A stretch of DNA of 64,000 nt from Tenodera sinensis (GCA_030765045.1 CM060972.1:52982471-53046470), one strand, 5' to 3'; counted from the stretch's first letter, positions 33,980-47,016 are shown. Made by a program: numbers and translations. Notes: generated from the sequence alone by a model not told the origin.

Positions 33980-34230
33980 TTGAACATTAATTTTGGAAAA
34001 TGCATGTGTATGCACACATGCAGATGCCCACGTACTATACAACATATGCTGTGGGAGTGTGTAAAACTAAAAACAGAGAGAAGTTCTCCAGAAATGTAAG
34101 GTAAGAACAAGTGGGCAATGGCCAATAACCAGCAGTGAACTAATAAAAACATACATAAAAGAGCTTTTAAAATTTGTTACTAATATAAACTCTGATTACA
34201 TAAATTACAAATTAACACTTGGTGACCTTC
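33980..34230 (+). mobile_element. Possible LINE C-terminal remnant
   Basis: Plus-strand frame pieces TIQHMLWECVKLKTERSS and TNKNIHKRAFKIC resemble the Cys/His tail and final helix of a LINE ORF2. Weak and frame-broken. Confidence 0.35.
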
Positions 34231-34761
34231 AAGGCAGCTAGGTAGTTAATACAGAAAACAGACACTAAGATAAGGAACATATGTATAGAATTATATGGAA
34301 TCACAATTTAATGTTAACACTAGAAGGACAGACATTGCCTTGCTACCTAAAAGGACCAACATTGGTCATTTTGACCGGTACCTTTTTCAATCGGTTTTCA
34401 GCATTTCATTTATAATCTAATTTAAATCAGGATATTTGATCCATGAAATAGTACATTTACTTACATTTTAAGGGAGTTTACATAATATTTACTCATTAAA
34501 CAGCATGAATCCGTTACAGTTTTAGTACACTGCTTACAAAACATGGGATCATATAAATGATATGCATACTCAGTTATATTGCTTTAGCATTCTGAAGCAG
34601 TTTGTAACATTGGTAACAATACAGTAGAGTGTGATACACACAATGATCACAAAAACAGCTCATTTTTGTATTTAGTCAAATCTGCCATCTTGCTCAAAAC
34701 AATTGGCACACATACTGAACATGGGCAGCACACATACTTCTTACACTTCATACACATATTC

Positions 34762-34915
34762 TTGGTTTGGCCTTTCAGGGACCAAACAAGGCTGAGTGCA
34801 CCCTGAACCAGGTCTCCCAGCAGAAGAAAATCCCCATGCCAATACTGGGAATCAAACTTGGGTCTTCCATTTGTTAAGCAGCAGCACTACCACCGTACTA
34901 AGGAGATGACCAGGG
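34762..34915 (-). mobile_element. SINE-B fragment
   Basis: Shares AGGGACCAAACAAGGCTGAG, CAGGTCTCCCAGCAG and the tRNA-like GGAATCAAACTTGGG (B box on minus) with the other SINE-B copies; the body beyond 34762 is missing. Confidence 0.68.
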
Positions 34916-34984
34916 CTACTTTAAAGCTCAATGATTAACATATATTCCAGTGTAAAACACTCCAGAGTTAAAAAGTCCCCCAAT

Positions 34985-35905
34985 CAGATCTTTGGGTGAG
35001 ATCTACTTTGGGTATTAGAAGAATATTAGAAGAAGTTAAGAAAAGTGATACTCCAACTAGTGTTCTAAAATTATTGGCATTAGAGACAATCCATACTAGA
35101 TTTCCATAACATAAATGGCCCCATATTTATACTGATGGATCACTGATGTCAAACCGAGATGGAGCAGGGGCTGGAGTCACGTGTCACCTCTTTTCCTATT
35201 ACAAATCTTTAAAGTTATGGAACTACAAACTTTGATGGAGAAATTGAAGCAATTCGAATGGCCCTACAAAATCTGTTGTATAGAATTTCACATTTTCATC
35301 AAGCAGTTATTCTCTCAGATTCCAGGGCAGCAATTATAGCAATTACTTCCAAGTTGTCACCAAAAAACCAAACAATTATAGAATGTTGGAAAATCTTTAC
35401 CCATCTAACCGCACTTCAAAAACACCTAGTCTTCCAATGGATACCAGCCCACTGTGGACTGAGTGGTAATGAGAAAGCTGATTTTCTTGCTAAAAAGGGT
35501 ACCAGCAATGTGCAGAAATCTATAGTTAATCTACCATTTTATGCAGATAAAAGATTAGTCAACTCTGAATTCATAAAAATTATTCATATTACTATGAAAA
35601 ATCAAAAATAAAAGATGGGAACTACCAAACATTCAAACAGTAATTCCTGAGTATCCTCGAAAAACAGCAGTTGCAACCTTCAGGTTGATTACAGGACATG
35701 ATTGTCTGGCAAAACATTTAAACAGAATTGGGATATATTCTTCACCACTCTGTCCTCTATGTGATCTGCAAGAGGAAATGGATCGAGACCACCTTCAAAT
35801 ATGCCCGGTCACTTCTAGCACCCAGTCCATCAGTGAAAAATATTGGAGAGCAAGAGGATTAATGACTTCATTGTCAGAAATCCAGCATTAGCTAACAACA
35901 ACTTA
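34985..35905 (+). mobile_element. LINE-J 3' part with RNase H domain
   Basis: Plus-strand order: VKKSDTPTSVLKLLALETIHTR, HIYTDGS (Asp), then frameshifted to MALQNLLYRIS, VILSDSRAAI (Asp), FQWIPAHCGLSGNEKADFLAKKG (His and Asp), then TAVATFRLITGHDCLAKHLNRI, CPLCDLQEEMDRDHLQICP (zinc-finger-like) and SEKYWRARGLMTSLSEIQH. The 3' end is AGCTAACAACAAC. It belongs to the family of 1-780 and is broken by at least two frame changes. Confidence 0.82.
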
Positions 35906-37267
35906 ATCAAAGATAAGTGAAGCTTAGTCTCTGAATATTTATTATGTTTGTTGATTTACATTAGTTCACTGCCAACAGCTTCAGTTTTTTCATAGATGTA
36001 TGATTCACCTTTCTTGTTTCATAATGATACAATCAAATATTAAGTTTCACTCACCAAAACTAATAATTCAGAAAACTATCCAACAAAACATATATGAGAG
36101 TTTAATTCAAGGGAGTATAAATAAATAATAAAAAAATTTATTGCACAAAACAAGAATAATTCCAGAATGTCCATGATTAAAAGCTGTTGCTCTCTTCAAA
36201 TTACATATAGGATATCATTGTTTGGTTGCCCATATGTATAAACTAAACATTCTTCCTGCTCCAAATTGTGTACTTTATAGAAAGGATTACACAATGAATA
36301 GCACTCATCTCCAGAAATGTCAACATTTAACAGCTTCAGATGTTTTGTGACACTACTGGAAAGCAAGAAGGCAAATGGAAGAACTCCAATATGCTGAGCA
36401 TTAGCAACCAACCAATATTAAAATTTGCTCATTGGTTTCTGAAAGTCATTGGGCTTTCAGAAAATTACACTTGAACCTGATTTATGTGTACATCAAGGGG
36501 AAGAGGGAAGATTACTTATAACTCAGAATTACTTACAACTGAGATTTTGATAATGCATCATATTTTTTTTAAAAAAATCCAATACAGTTGTTGTGTAAAA
36601 TTTTACAAACAACAAAGATAAGTATGAAGAAAGCATTATTTTGAACTTGGCCCTCCTTTAAAGAAATCAGTTAATTTGGCTTGTTTCACTTTTCTTGCAT
36701 TGAATGCATACACCTCATTTTGTTACTGATGAATATACATAAATTGCGTGGTATAAACAATTCCTAAGTCTGAGCAATTTTGGTTTGGTTTTGTGTGGCT
36801 TAAGTTCTACCTCTCGTATGAATTTTACTTTCTGATCTAGTGTATGCCATTTCTTTTTTCTGTACTCCATGGTTGATAAAAGCAACTGAGAACTGATAGA
36901 CAAAACTACTGTTCAACAGTAAACATCAAATACTGAAAATGTTTGTTTACTTCTCCTATGACATTGTAGCACCAAAAGCTACAGGCTCAGGTTGGCTCTT
37001 TGTCAACAGAGATAAGAAAAATATGCCTCGAGTTTCTTTTAAGATAACGATGCCACATGCTCATTATAATTACATAAAACTTAGTTGTATTTTACTGAAA
37101 TTAAATATGTTTAAATGTACTATGTATAAATAAGGATTTATTAATATGTTTCTAAATTACATTTTGCCGGGACCTACAAAAATTTACATTATGCAGAACT
37201 GGGTTATGTATAAAGCAGGTGCAACTGCAGTTTCTGCAGTTTTGAATTATAATATCAAAATAGTTAC
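35906..37267. other. Intron with MITE-family fragment
   Basis: 35908-35995 repeats the AAGATAAGTGAAGCTT and TTCACTGCCAACAGCTTCAG blocks of the 11295-12339 family. The rest is AT-rich with nothing recognised. Confidence 0.4.
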
Positions 37268-37427
37268 CTGTAATTATGACTGACTACCCACTTAGGAGTA
37301 CCAAATCTTCTGATCCACAGGCATTCCATATGGAGGATAGTTCCAGGGTAAACTATTAGTCGACCATCATTACTCTGTGCTATTGGCCCCAGCTGGTGGC
37401 GGAATAGTATAGTTGGTGGCTTCTCCA
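37268..37427 (-). CDS. hig: hig exon: Ig-like domain, N-terminal half
   Basis: 160 nt; acceptor CTACCCGCAG, donor ACAG|GTAACT; phase 1 in, phase 2 out. It encodes LEKPPTILFRHQLGP, then GTILHMECLWIRR with the first Ig cysteine followed two residues later by Trp, and PKWVVSHNYR. The second Ig cysteine lies in the exon at 33716-33565. An intron splitting the Ig fold between the B-C strands and the E-F strands is common in Ig-family genes. The basic WIRRFGTPKW segment looks like a conserved surface of this family. Confidence 0.82.
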
Positions 37428-37986
37428 CTGCGGGTAGAAATGCTGTTATCTGAGTTTATACATATCTGCCAACTACTTTAACTTTTCAGTTTAGATAGAC
37501 ATAATAGGTATTAATTTAAAACATGGTAATAAACATAAAAGCACTAAATTGAATGCAATAATTTATGTTTGTGGGGTAGTGGTAATTGGTGAGATTTAGA
37601 TGTTACATATAAGCTGTTAGAAAGAAAACTATCTCAAAAATAATATTAATAATTGCATATTTTCCTGGAAAGAGTCAAAACTACTCTGATATAATATGAA
37701 CCAGCCTAAAAATGTTGCAGACTGTGATTAGCATTATTTAGTTAAATGATGATAATAGTAAATTTAACTGCAACTTTGTTTCCATTGCTGCTGATTTCTT
37801 TCTCTTCTTCTTTCAATATTTATGTTTCAATTACAGGATGACCCCGGGATTCTAGGGAGAGTCATAATGGAGCAGTTCAAGAAATGAATGATGCATTAAA
37901 CAAAGTACTAGTTCATTCTTTTGTAAATTACAAATGGTTCTGTTAGAATGAAGTTCAATTATTCAAATTAAATAAGAACTATGTAT

Positions 37987-38701
37987 TTTTACTTTCTCTA
38001 TTACATACAGTGCGTGTGTGCAGGCATGCACGCATGTGTGTGCGTGCGTGTGTGTATGTGTGTGTGTGTGAACAACATAACTCAAAAATGAAAAGTTGGT
38101 TAAAATCCAAAGTTGGTATTTGTTTAATATATTTCAAGGATGCAACACAAAGATTTTGAAGAAAATTCCTCCACTTTAAACCACTCTTTATGTTAAAAAT
38201 ATTGATTTTCTCAAAAACGGCTCTAATGATTTTGATTAGAATGCCTTACTCTTTATGATTTTTACATAACTGGTACACTGTAAGAGTTAGACCAAATCTT
38301 ACTATACAAAAAATATAGATCTCGTTAAAACACACAAGTTATGTCCAAATGCGTTTTTTTAGGGAGTGTAACCATTTCAAAGATATTTCTTGTTATTTGT
38401 TTGAGTTTTGCAGTAATTAAACTTTTCTGAAATGAGAGATCATTATTCACTTTTTTATCTCTTGCCCATGTAAAGAGAATGTAATTTCAAAGCCTTCATA
38501 TAGTGACAGCTTTAAACATATGACTATCGGTCAGAGTTTACTGTATATCCATATTTCCCTTATGTTTGCAAGAAGATTAGCAATAATATAATCTCTGCAA
38601 ATTTTATCTAGATTAACAGAGGAAGATGGAGGAATAAGTGTTTGCAAGAATAGCTAGTACAAGAGCAGAGAAAGTCATGTGAGTGCAACACATCAGATTC
38701 T
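37987..38701. repeat. Repeat X copy 3 with (GT)n
   Basis: Same family as 31088-31928: left end ACTTTCTCTATTACATA, internal GT/GC-rich microsatellite at 38012-38070, right end AGCAGAGAAAGTCATGTGAG. It is shorter in the segment after the microsatellite. Its right terminus is included in the tandem duplication that starts at 38646. Confidence 0.7.
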
Positions 38702-39140
38702 TTGTTTTTTTATTCCACTTGCACAGGTACCCATGGTTCATTGCTGACAGCTGACAGACTGGACAATAAAAGTACACCCTTTGAATAGCTATGTAAGTAT
38801 ATTTAACGTAGTTTGTGTATGTATAGAAATGTTCACTCAGTATTGTATTGTATTATATGAATATGTGGGGAGTTGTTTGTTTACTTGTTTCATTGTAAGA
38901 ATAGCTAGTACAAGAGCAGAGAAACTCATGCGAGTGCAACACATCAGATTCTTTGTTTTTTTATTCCACTTGCACAGGTACCCATGGTTCATTGCTGACA
39001 GACTGGACAATAAAAGTACACCCTTTGAATAGCTATGTAAGTATATTTAATGTAGTTTGTGTATGTATAGAAATGTTCACTCAGTATTGTATTGTATTAT
39101 ATGAATATGTGGGGAGTTATTTGTTTACTTGTTTCATTGT
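38646..39140. repeat. Tandem duplication, ~250-bp units
   Basis: Unit 1 (38646-38896) and unit 2 (38897-39140) are nearly identical. They differ by a 7-bp AGCTGAC insertion in unit 1 and a few substitutions (GTCATGTGAG versus CTCATGCGAG). The unit starts inside the right end of repeat X. A tandem duplication, not two insertions, explains the identical boundaries. Confidence 0.88.
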
Positions 39141-39698
39141 GGATAGTTGTAAATTTCTTGCTAACTTAAACCAAAATGCAAGTAAAGAAAGGGCCATTTG
39201 TGGCAATAATAAATGTTACAGTCCTAAATTTAATAATTTTCACCTCGTTTGATTTGTTGATTTTGTTTATATAAGATTAACTTTCTTGGATGTTTGCCTA
39301 CAGATTATTATCATTTTTGTATTATGTGGTCATTTATATATTTGTTTAATATATGTTTTTATTTGTAATTCAGTGTAGTATGAATGTTATATTTGTGTAG
39401 GATGAGGACAGCTCTCCAATATTTGAAATACAATTGCATGTATACCCTGAATAACCATTTAGATAAACCTATTCAACATTAAAAGCATTTTCAGGTAAAT
39501 AAAATTCACTAAGAACAAATGTTTTCACAATTCCACTCTAAAATGGCAAGCATATACTGTTTGTCCCTTCACCAAACTTTGTTAGAAAAACACTAACATA
39601 CAAAATTTTTCTCAGAATATACTCCATTTTCACTTTATATTACTTAGAGGAAGGAAAACAAAATGATAATTGAATTGAATTTTTTTACCCAATATAAA

Positions 39699-41095
39699 TA
39701 CGAGAGTTGGAACTTTAATAGTGGCAACACCGCTGCAGAGTTGCTATGCAATGTAACATAATATTTTTGCTGATAGCACACGTTAGTTACATATCTACCT
39801 TACCTCTGAGCAAATAGACTCTCTGTTCCCACATCACGTGCATGCGCAATGGTGAGAGAAACAGTCTTGTATAAGCTAGCAGTCTAATAGTATGTTCTTT
39901 ATTTCTCCAATTGTAAAAAATTTTACAAGGATCGTCAAATTCTATGTACATACAATACAAGTTATTTACATAAATATGAGACTAGTTGAGAATATTGGGA
40001 AGTGCAATATACCATATTTTATCAATTTTTGTACTCTTCTACAGAGTAAAATGCCTTTTCTAATAGATAAGATTTAATATTCTTTAGTTTGATTTTTTCA
40101 TTTGTTATCTGTTTAATTCTAGATGGTAGATGGCTGTACAGATCTTTGCTACTATTTTCTATGCACTTATTATTTAGACCACCTATAAGTCTATTTCTAA
40201 AATAATTTTCTTTTGTTCTAGTGTTATATTTATGGATATTGCTGTTTTTGTTTTGATTATAACTTTTTAATGTGAGTTTAGTACATTCATATATATATAT
40301 ACAAAGAAGGCAACGTTAGAATATTTAGTTTTTTAAACACATTTCTACATGAATCTCTTTTTTCTATTCCTGCAATTAAGCGTACTGTAATGTCTTGATA
40401 TTTTTGAAGCAGGAACAACAGAATTGGTTAAAGATTGAATGTGCCAGAAGTGCATGACAGTGTTATCAAGGTCTTCAAGAGGCTTGCAGAGAATCTGCAT
40501 TGCATTACAGAACAGTGTCATGGTAGGTAATGCCTTCAACAAAGGATGCCAAGATGTGGCAGATAATGTGGTCAGGTTGCCCTAGCATTAATGAAGATGT
40601 GCATGCTTTTGTGCATTACTGGATACTGATCAATGCCATATTATTATGAGCTGGCCCGAGATACCAGATTAGCACATACTACTGTGCTTCACATTCTGAA
40701 GGAATGCCTGGTCATGAGAAAAATTGCATCATGATTTGACAGAAATGCAGACATGGTTATGATACAATGTTGCTTGGCCACATGCAGCTTAAGCTGTGGC
40801 CGATTTGTTCAGTCAAGGAGGCTGGAAAGTGCTTATGACTTGATTCTGAAGATGAAGGAACCACTTTGTGGCATTTACTTCAGAACTGTTCCAAAGATTT
40901 GTCAGGCGTAGACTGCTCCATTCAAACTATCAACAGAACCGGCGCTGAGGGTATCCTACGACTTCCATGTCACTAGCAACAGGTTATAAACAACATTGGT
41001 GATTACTCTGAATGACAGTAAAGCTTGTTAACACGTATCTCTATTGTATCAGTTGTAAATAAATAGTTGCCACTATTAAAGTTCCAACCCTTGCA
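39699..41095 (+). pseudogene. Decayed mariner with 30-bp inverted ends
   Basis: The left end (GTTGGAACTTTAATAGTGGC within 39699-39728) and right end (GCCACTATTAAAGTTCCAAC within 41066-41095) are inverted repeats with about four mismatches in 30. Inside, ELARDTRLAHTTVLHILKECLVMRK on the plus strand resembles the second helix-turn-helix of a mariner transposase; stops abound. A LINE-K piece is inserted at 39890-40330. Confidence 0.75.
39890..40330 (-). mobile_element. LINE-K C-terminal fragment inside mariner
   Basis: The minus strand holds ~85 open codons ending at a stop near 40044: NIHKYNTRTKENYFRNRLIG, LYSHLPSRIKQITNEK and IKSYLLEKAFYSVEEYKN. The YNTRxK motif followed by short helices is typical of the end of a jockey/CR1-type LINE ORF2. 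Less decayed than the copy at 28860. Confidence 0.68.
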
Positions 41096-41549
41096 GTATC
41101 ATTTGTAATTATCTACTCAGTAAATCTATAAAGGAAGCTGTTGGAAAGATGACATTTTAAGATTTGTTGCTGTTGATTGTACCACAAATAAATTATGTAA
41201 AATATATGTATGCATCCTTCTCAAGTGAATATTGCTTCACATTGTGTTATTACTTAAATGATCAGCTCTTGTTGATTCCTCTGCATCCCACATGCCCTGA
41301 GAGATACCAGCATTAAAACCCACTTAAAATAGCTAGTCGAGCAAAGATACAAAACATCATATCCCATTTCTGTGCTGCAGGATCCAGAACCTGAATGACC
41401 ACAGACCCCATTTGTTGAAAGTATACCTCTTTTCTCCATAAAAATCATCAGCAATTTACTACAGTGTGCCTTAACAGTATTTTAGAAAATTATACGAAAG
41501 TATAAATTGTTTTAGTGAAATGAATATGAAAAATAGATATACTACTTAC

Positions 41550-41676
41550 ATGCATAGTCATTTTCTTGATTGAGCCCAAAGCAAACAGGTTTCTGACCAT
41601 CCCATTCACCTCCAACACATCGCCTGCGATTGGATCCAATCATTGCATATTTGCCAATGTCTACACATCTTGATAC
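41550..41676 (-). CDS. hig: hig exon: second part of CCP3
   Basis: 127 nt; acceptor ATAAAG (weak pyrimidine tract), donor CAT|GTAAGT; phase 0 in, phase 1 out. VSRCVDIGKY gives Cys2, SNRRRCVGGEWDG gives Cys3 and the conserved Trp, KPVC gives Cys4, then GLNQENDYA leads to the Ig domain. The split final codon with the next exon (37427) reads Leu. The weak acceptor is the least certain boundary in the set, though frame and homology pattern support it. Confidence 0.74.
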
Positions 41677-42289
41677 CTTTATGGAATATGTGCAATAAAT
41701 TAAATTATACTACTGGTCACAAAGATAAGGTGCATGTTAACATTAAAAGCCCCACATTTTCAGTTTAAACTTAACTATTTACAATATATGCTCCATAATA
41801 TTGTTGTTATGTGCAGCTTTATTGGACTTTAATCCATTAGGTAACTGACATCTCAATGCAAATGAACTGAAATGTACAAATATAATACAAAGATACAAAT
41901 ATAATAAATGTAATAACCAATAATATGATACAACATATTTGTGTTGAAGTAATACATACTTAATATGATCGGCACTCAGCCCAGGTTCTTAGTCCATCAT
42001 ACCCACCAACATAATTGTTTCAATCTTAACCTACTAGATCTAATGATAATAATTTCTAAAACATTCTTAGCTACTGGTTGCCAGCAGCTATTTCTAACTA
42101 GAAACCAGTTAGAATTTGCACACAATTGCCTCTATACATATTTTATACCTCTTTACAGCTATCTAAGGCATTAGTAACTAATAAAAATGTTGTACATTCT
42201 AATTCCCTTTGAACACACCAGTTCCATTTTTTTAAACTTTATTTTAATACTAACCTAAGCCTCTGCCCTCCTTTCTAAAAATCACCCTT

Positions 42290-42960
42290 AATGCTGTTCT
42301 CCTATCCACCTTCCCCCATTTCTGCTCCAAAAATTCTTTTCTCTATAAATCTGTTCAAAAACAATATGCTCCAAATCTTCCTTTGCTCCACAAATAGGAC
42401 ACTTATTCTGTGGGATGCCCTTTCTTAATCCTCTCAGCCTCAAAACACCAGTTCTTAGCCATGCTTTTGCCTCCCTTTGCTCATTATCTACCTTATCAGC
42501 ATATGCCTCCCTTTTCCATATTTGCTTCACTGATGTATAATCTACCAAAGATCTTTTACCCATTATTCCACCAAAGAGTTTTTGGACCTCTATATTTTCA
42601 AATTTGTTTCTTGCTATTTTCCAAAATTTATTATACTTATTCTCCCCCTCTCCTCCAGTATTCCCCCATCCCATTCACTTCCAGGTTCTTTTGGATGCTA
42701 CTTGACCACCCAGATTCCCTAAGACTTTTCCTTAACAAATTATTTTTATTTAAATTCAGGATCCTAAACCAATATTTCAAAGCTTTCTATAATCATACCC
42801 TTCCTTGACATACTTCCCATCTCCATCTGTGCCACTTCTGTTACCACCATACTCAGCAGACCCAATACTTCCCTACAAAACATCCTATGAACCATATCAA
42901 TAAGTTCCTCCCCCCATTTAACCCTCATATTTCTATACCACAGAGCATTTTTGTTAACCA
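42290..42960 (-). mobile_element. LINE-L C-terminal fragment
   Basis: Minus-strand frames: MVHRMFCREVLGL..EVAQMEMG, then after a frame change WKIARNKFENIEVQKL, SLVDYTSVKQIWKREAYADK and KCPICGAKEDLEHIVF, the CxxC/H tail of a LINE ORF2. A second, plus-strand fragment of this family is at 61865-62590. Confidence 0.65.
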
Positions 42961-44934
42961 ATAATATAGTCTTGTAATAAATTCACAAATGAGTCAGGAT
43001 ATGGACTCATTACTGGCCATGCACAAATGCGATGCCTTGGAAAGAAAACAAGAACTACATGGTTATTATTCACAGCTATCATGTGTGGTTTTGCATCCTG
43101 CTTCATGTGACCAAAATCATTTGAACTGGTTTCTTCTATAATAAATATTACCATGAACATTGCTTACTGCTGAAGCTTCACTATCATTCTCAGAAATTCC
43201 AGAATCAGAATTATCTGAATAAGTATCTGAATTATTATCACATACCTCCATGCAGAAGTCCTCCACATTTGCCAACATCACTTGTGCTATTTAGTCAGGA
43301 CAATATTACAGGATTGAAGCCTGAATTGCCTGAATGAATGATGCTGCACATGAGTTTGACTCCACTCGGCATAACGTAACTTGCGAGGTGTGTCAAACAG
43401 AATGCACACTAATAATAGTACTATAGTTCTCACTCATAAACAGCTGAAGATAAATTGAAACCTTGACAGTGCTCAATGACATTAGTGTGTAAGGTAGATA
43501 GAGGTGGTTGGCACCAAATACAAAATAAGGTGCCAAAATAAAAGTTTAGAAATGTTGATTGGTATGGGAGACCACACCTCACAAGTTAAGGGTTAATGAT
43601 GGTTTAATGTCGATAGAACCCTGTAAATTTGTTTGAAACTGCTTGAGAACTTACATTTTTTACTGGAACCTTTATGCAGTTTTATTTGTTAATTTATTAA
43701 GAGTTTCACATATTTTAACTTAATTGGTATGAGATTTTCTTAAACCAAACATACTTTTTAGAAGATTTTACAATTGGTACTTTTGCTGGTTGCTATGAGA
43801 CTCTCCCTCTCTCAGTTTTCAGAGCGAGCAGCACGTGGTCAATAAACATCACTCGCCAACTAGGAATGCACAAACAGCTCATTCAATAGGTTTCTAACAC
43901 TAATCAATAAATTTAAACCAAAAAGATTGTAGTTAAATTTCCAAATAAATAGTAGCAATGACAGTTCAATTGGTGGCTGAGGTGGAAATTTTAAAAAAAA
44001 TTTAGCGTTTTATTTGATAATGACACTGTTGATTGCCAGAATCATGTCAGCACCACTGGTTTTCAGAAGCTTGTCCCACAGGAGTTATTTTACATGTTAG
44101 TAAATCTACTGACACAGGACTGCTGCTTTCAAGCACACTTAAAATCCATTGGCCTGGGCCAGGTGTGAACATACAACCTTGAGATCAGTAGCCCAGCACC
44201 TAACTGAGCCACTTAGACCACCAAATCATGGAAATTGGTAATATTGTAAATTGAATTTGGGAGTATTGCCAACCCAATTGGGACAGTATTTCCACCTTTC
44301 AAAATTATAACAATATTAGTTTTCTGGGATGTAAGGCAAATCTTATACCTGGCTAGATGCAGAAAATATGGATTCATACTCTTCAGAATCAGCAAATGTT
44401 TCCCTCCTATGTATCTGTTTTACCATGACTTAAAAAACTTATGTCCACTTTCTGGATTATTTCTCTCCTTTATTGTCCTTTCTCATCCTTTTTCACTTTT
44501 TTTCCTGTCTTCTTCCTCCATTTCTCTTTTTTCCTACAAATCATTCCTCTAATTTCTACAGTTGTGCTATCAACATGTCAGCTGTCTTTTTGGTTGCCAT
44601 GTTACTTATTGTTTTTTCTCTCACTTGCAGGAGCTCCTTCTGCATAAATCTGGCTTCCTCCACTGTTGATTCAGAAATCCCTTCTCAGGAAATAAAAAGG
44701 ATAGGGTAACATTACTATGAAAATATTTTAAGATTGTATGTTTGTTGGTGTCATTTGAAAATAACATCTGTATAAATTAACAATAAACCCGTTTATACCC
44801 ATTTGAAAAAATCCTGTAATGCTTTGTGATCAGTTTTTCTTCACAACAGTTTTTCAATAAACCTAAAATGTAACACATATCATATATACAATTTTGATAG
44901 TGATATCTCAGGCAGTTCAAAAGAATATAATAGA
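42961..44934. other. Intron, little recognised
   Basis: 44140-44225 on the minus strand is tRNA-like (AGTGGCTCAGTTAGG with ATGTTCACACCTGG), a likely SINE fragment. Otherwise nothing was recognised. Confidence 0.35.
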
Positions 44935-45620
44935 ATAGAATCTTTATTGTCACATAACGTTTACATTGTGAATCTAAGCTGATAAACTGGTGATTCACCA
45001 ATTATATATAAAACAAATTTTAAAATAAAAGAGAAAACTAATTCTAATGAACAGATAGTATACAAGGTATTATTTATGCAATATAAATTGTCAATTACAA
45101 GTAATGCAAGGTTTAGTAGTATTTATAATATTGTGTCATCCATGAATTCTTGTATGGAGTAATATGTCTTATCTAATAATTCTTTTTACACTTTTATTAA
45201 ACAATTTTGAAGCTTTTATCTCTTTGAAACGTTGAGGCAATTTATTAGTATATATTTTTAAACCCATATAATAGGGTGTTTTTCATATAGTGATATGCAT
45301 AGGGTATTTTATGCTGACTCTTTCCGAGTGCTGCAATAGCGATTTTGTTTTTGCATAAATTTGTTGGGGAGGTCTGACGTTACAGAGTAATTTCCCTTTG
45401 GCTTCCTGAACCTATTTGGATAGGGTTTGAAATTGAATTAAAATAATTTTTATATACATAGGTGAGTAACTAAGACATACACTGAGGACATTGCTAAAAT
45501 TTTTAATTTTTTAAGTAATGGTTTGCATGGATCTTTAAAGCTAGCATGTAGGATAATAGGTATAAAATATATCACTGATGGTATAAGGCTTTTCATCTTA
45601 TCTTAGTTGACCTCACTTTC
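44935..45620 (-). mobile_element. Probable LINE-K remnant
   Basis: The minus strand ends with GTGACAATAAAGATTCTATT followed by a CTATT-type tail, like a LINE 3' end. Upstream, broken frames with PKRFKEIKASKLF resemble the final helices seen at 40150. Low coding preservation. Confidence 0.42.
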
Positions 45621-46095
45621 CACCAATTAATATACACAATATTGTCAAACTCCAAGCTACAACAAAGACCATATCCTTTTGTTTGGTGTGTGTTGCTTTG
45701 CTGTTTAGTTATGCAGACTATTCCTTGGCTAATTACTGATTTTAAAGTACAGTAATGGAGTACACTTTAAAATAAAGCTACCTAATACTATCTGATACCG
45801 GAATAGGAAAACAAAGGATAATTGAGAGGTTTGTTGGCATAAATAAATAATAAAGGATAATTGTTTTTAGAAAACTCCATAGAATAAGGTTATGGAGAAA
45901 TTACCTTTTCTGTTTACATATAAAACAAGATCCTAAGAATATGATGATATTTATTCTGAAAACCGGATTGTGGAAGAAGATCATAAATGCATTCTAATAA
46001 TTTGAACACAGCCATGAACAATATAGTAAATACACTAAAACTAAAACACAATATATTTTAATGAATTAGTTTTGGCAACAACTTGCCATTTATAA

Positions 46096-46798
46096 GAAGG
46101 GTGTTCAGAAATAATTCATGATAATAGTTTTTTGTACCTTATGATTCAATGTACATGGGATCTCTCAATATACTCCCCTCCAACATTAATACACCACTGT
46201 CATCTTCCTGGCAACTTCATTATTGTATCACGAAACCACTGTTTGGGTACTATGCACCCTCTTGTGGACAACTGCTTACAGTTCCTTATTATTGCCAAAA
46301 TTCTACCCCTCTGTGCATCCTTCATGTTCATGTTCCTTCCTGTTATCGAACAATGACTTTTCTGCATGTGACACCATAATTTTTCACCAGGTTCTCCAAG
46401 AAAAACCTGATCTTCATTTTCCCATTTGCAATAAATGCTAACACACTTCAATTCTGCTCTCCTTCTGGGCCCAGTGATCCAGTTGTAAACAGTCATTTGT
46501 GATTTGTGCAGGAGTTTCTTGATGATATACTGAAGTTAATCATTTATGAATATCTGCTGTTTTGACTCTTACCTTCCACAAAACCTGTGCAGTCCATTTT
46601 TATCCATGATAGTAACCTTCCATCGCCTCTACCTCACAACAAACAAGCACTGTTATTTCACTATACACTCTCTTCACAACTGCCACCTAGCATCTGCATG
46701 GTGTACTAGTATCACTCCATCGTCCTAAGAGAGGACACACCTATAGATTGAGCAATAAGTTTTAAACAACACAACAGTGAATCATTTTCGAACACCCC
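46096..46798 (-). pseudogene. Short mariner derivative
   Basis: About 700 bp with imperfect inverted ends GGGTGTTCAGAAATAATTCA (left) and GAATCATTTTCGAACACCCC (right). The minus strand holds MTVYNWITGPRRRAELK and, near the end, QWFRDTIMKLPGR, the C-terminal segment of a mariner transposase. It is deleted and non-functional. Confidence 0.7.
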
Positions 46799-46849
46799 TC
46801 ACAATATCTATAATTAAAAGTGTAAAATTTCTATAAAAGTAAAACTCAC

Positions 46850-47016
46850 CAATACTGAACCTGGAGGGAATTCCACAACCTCTTCTGTAATCTGCTGATC
46901 ATTGTAGAATGATACCAAGTTTGGTTCTGTGTTACGAAAGACGCACGTACTGTTCCGCATGTTTCCACCTGTATCCAGCACCTCCTCCCCTTCTGTGCTC
47001 GTAACACCAACATAAG
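46850..47016 (-). CDS. hig: hig exon: spacer and first part of CCP3
   Basis: 167 nt; acceptor AAAAATGTAG, donor TTG|GTGAGT; phase 1 in, phase 0 out. It encodes AYVGVTSTEGEEVLDTGG, then MRNSTCVFRN (Cys1 of CCP3 with an NST sequon), then a long acidic stretch to PPGSVL. The phase-0 junction, the only one in this gene part, matches the next exon (41676), which starts VSRCVDIG with Cys2. The frame opens further upstream, but the acceptor and phase agreement with 60175 set the boundary. A decayed mariner sits just downstream in the next intron. Confidence 0.75.

Noticed and set aside
38781..39252. Pair of homologous small ORFs
   Set aside because: They arise from the tandem duplication; no domain or start context, and the similarity is fully explained by DNA duplication.
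42410..42808. 132-codon plus-strand hydrophobic frame
   Set aside because: Antisense shadow of the LINE-L fragment, whose CxxC motif is on the minus strand.
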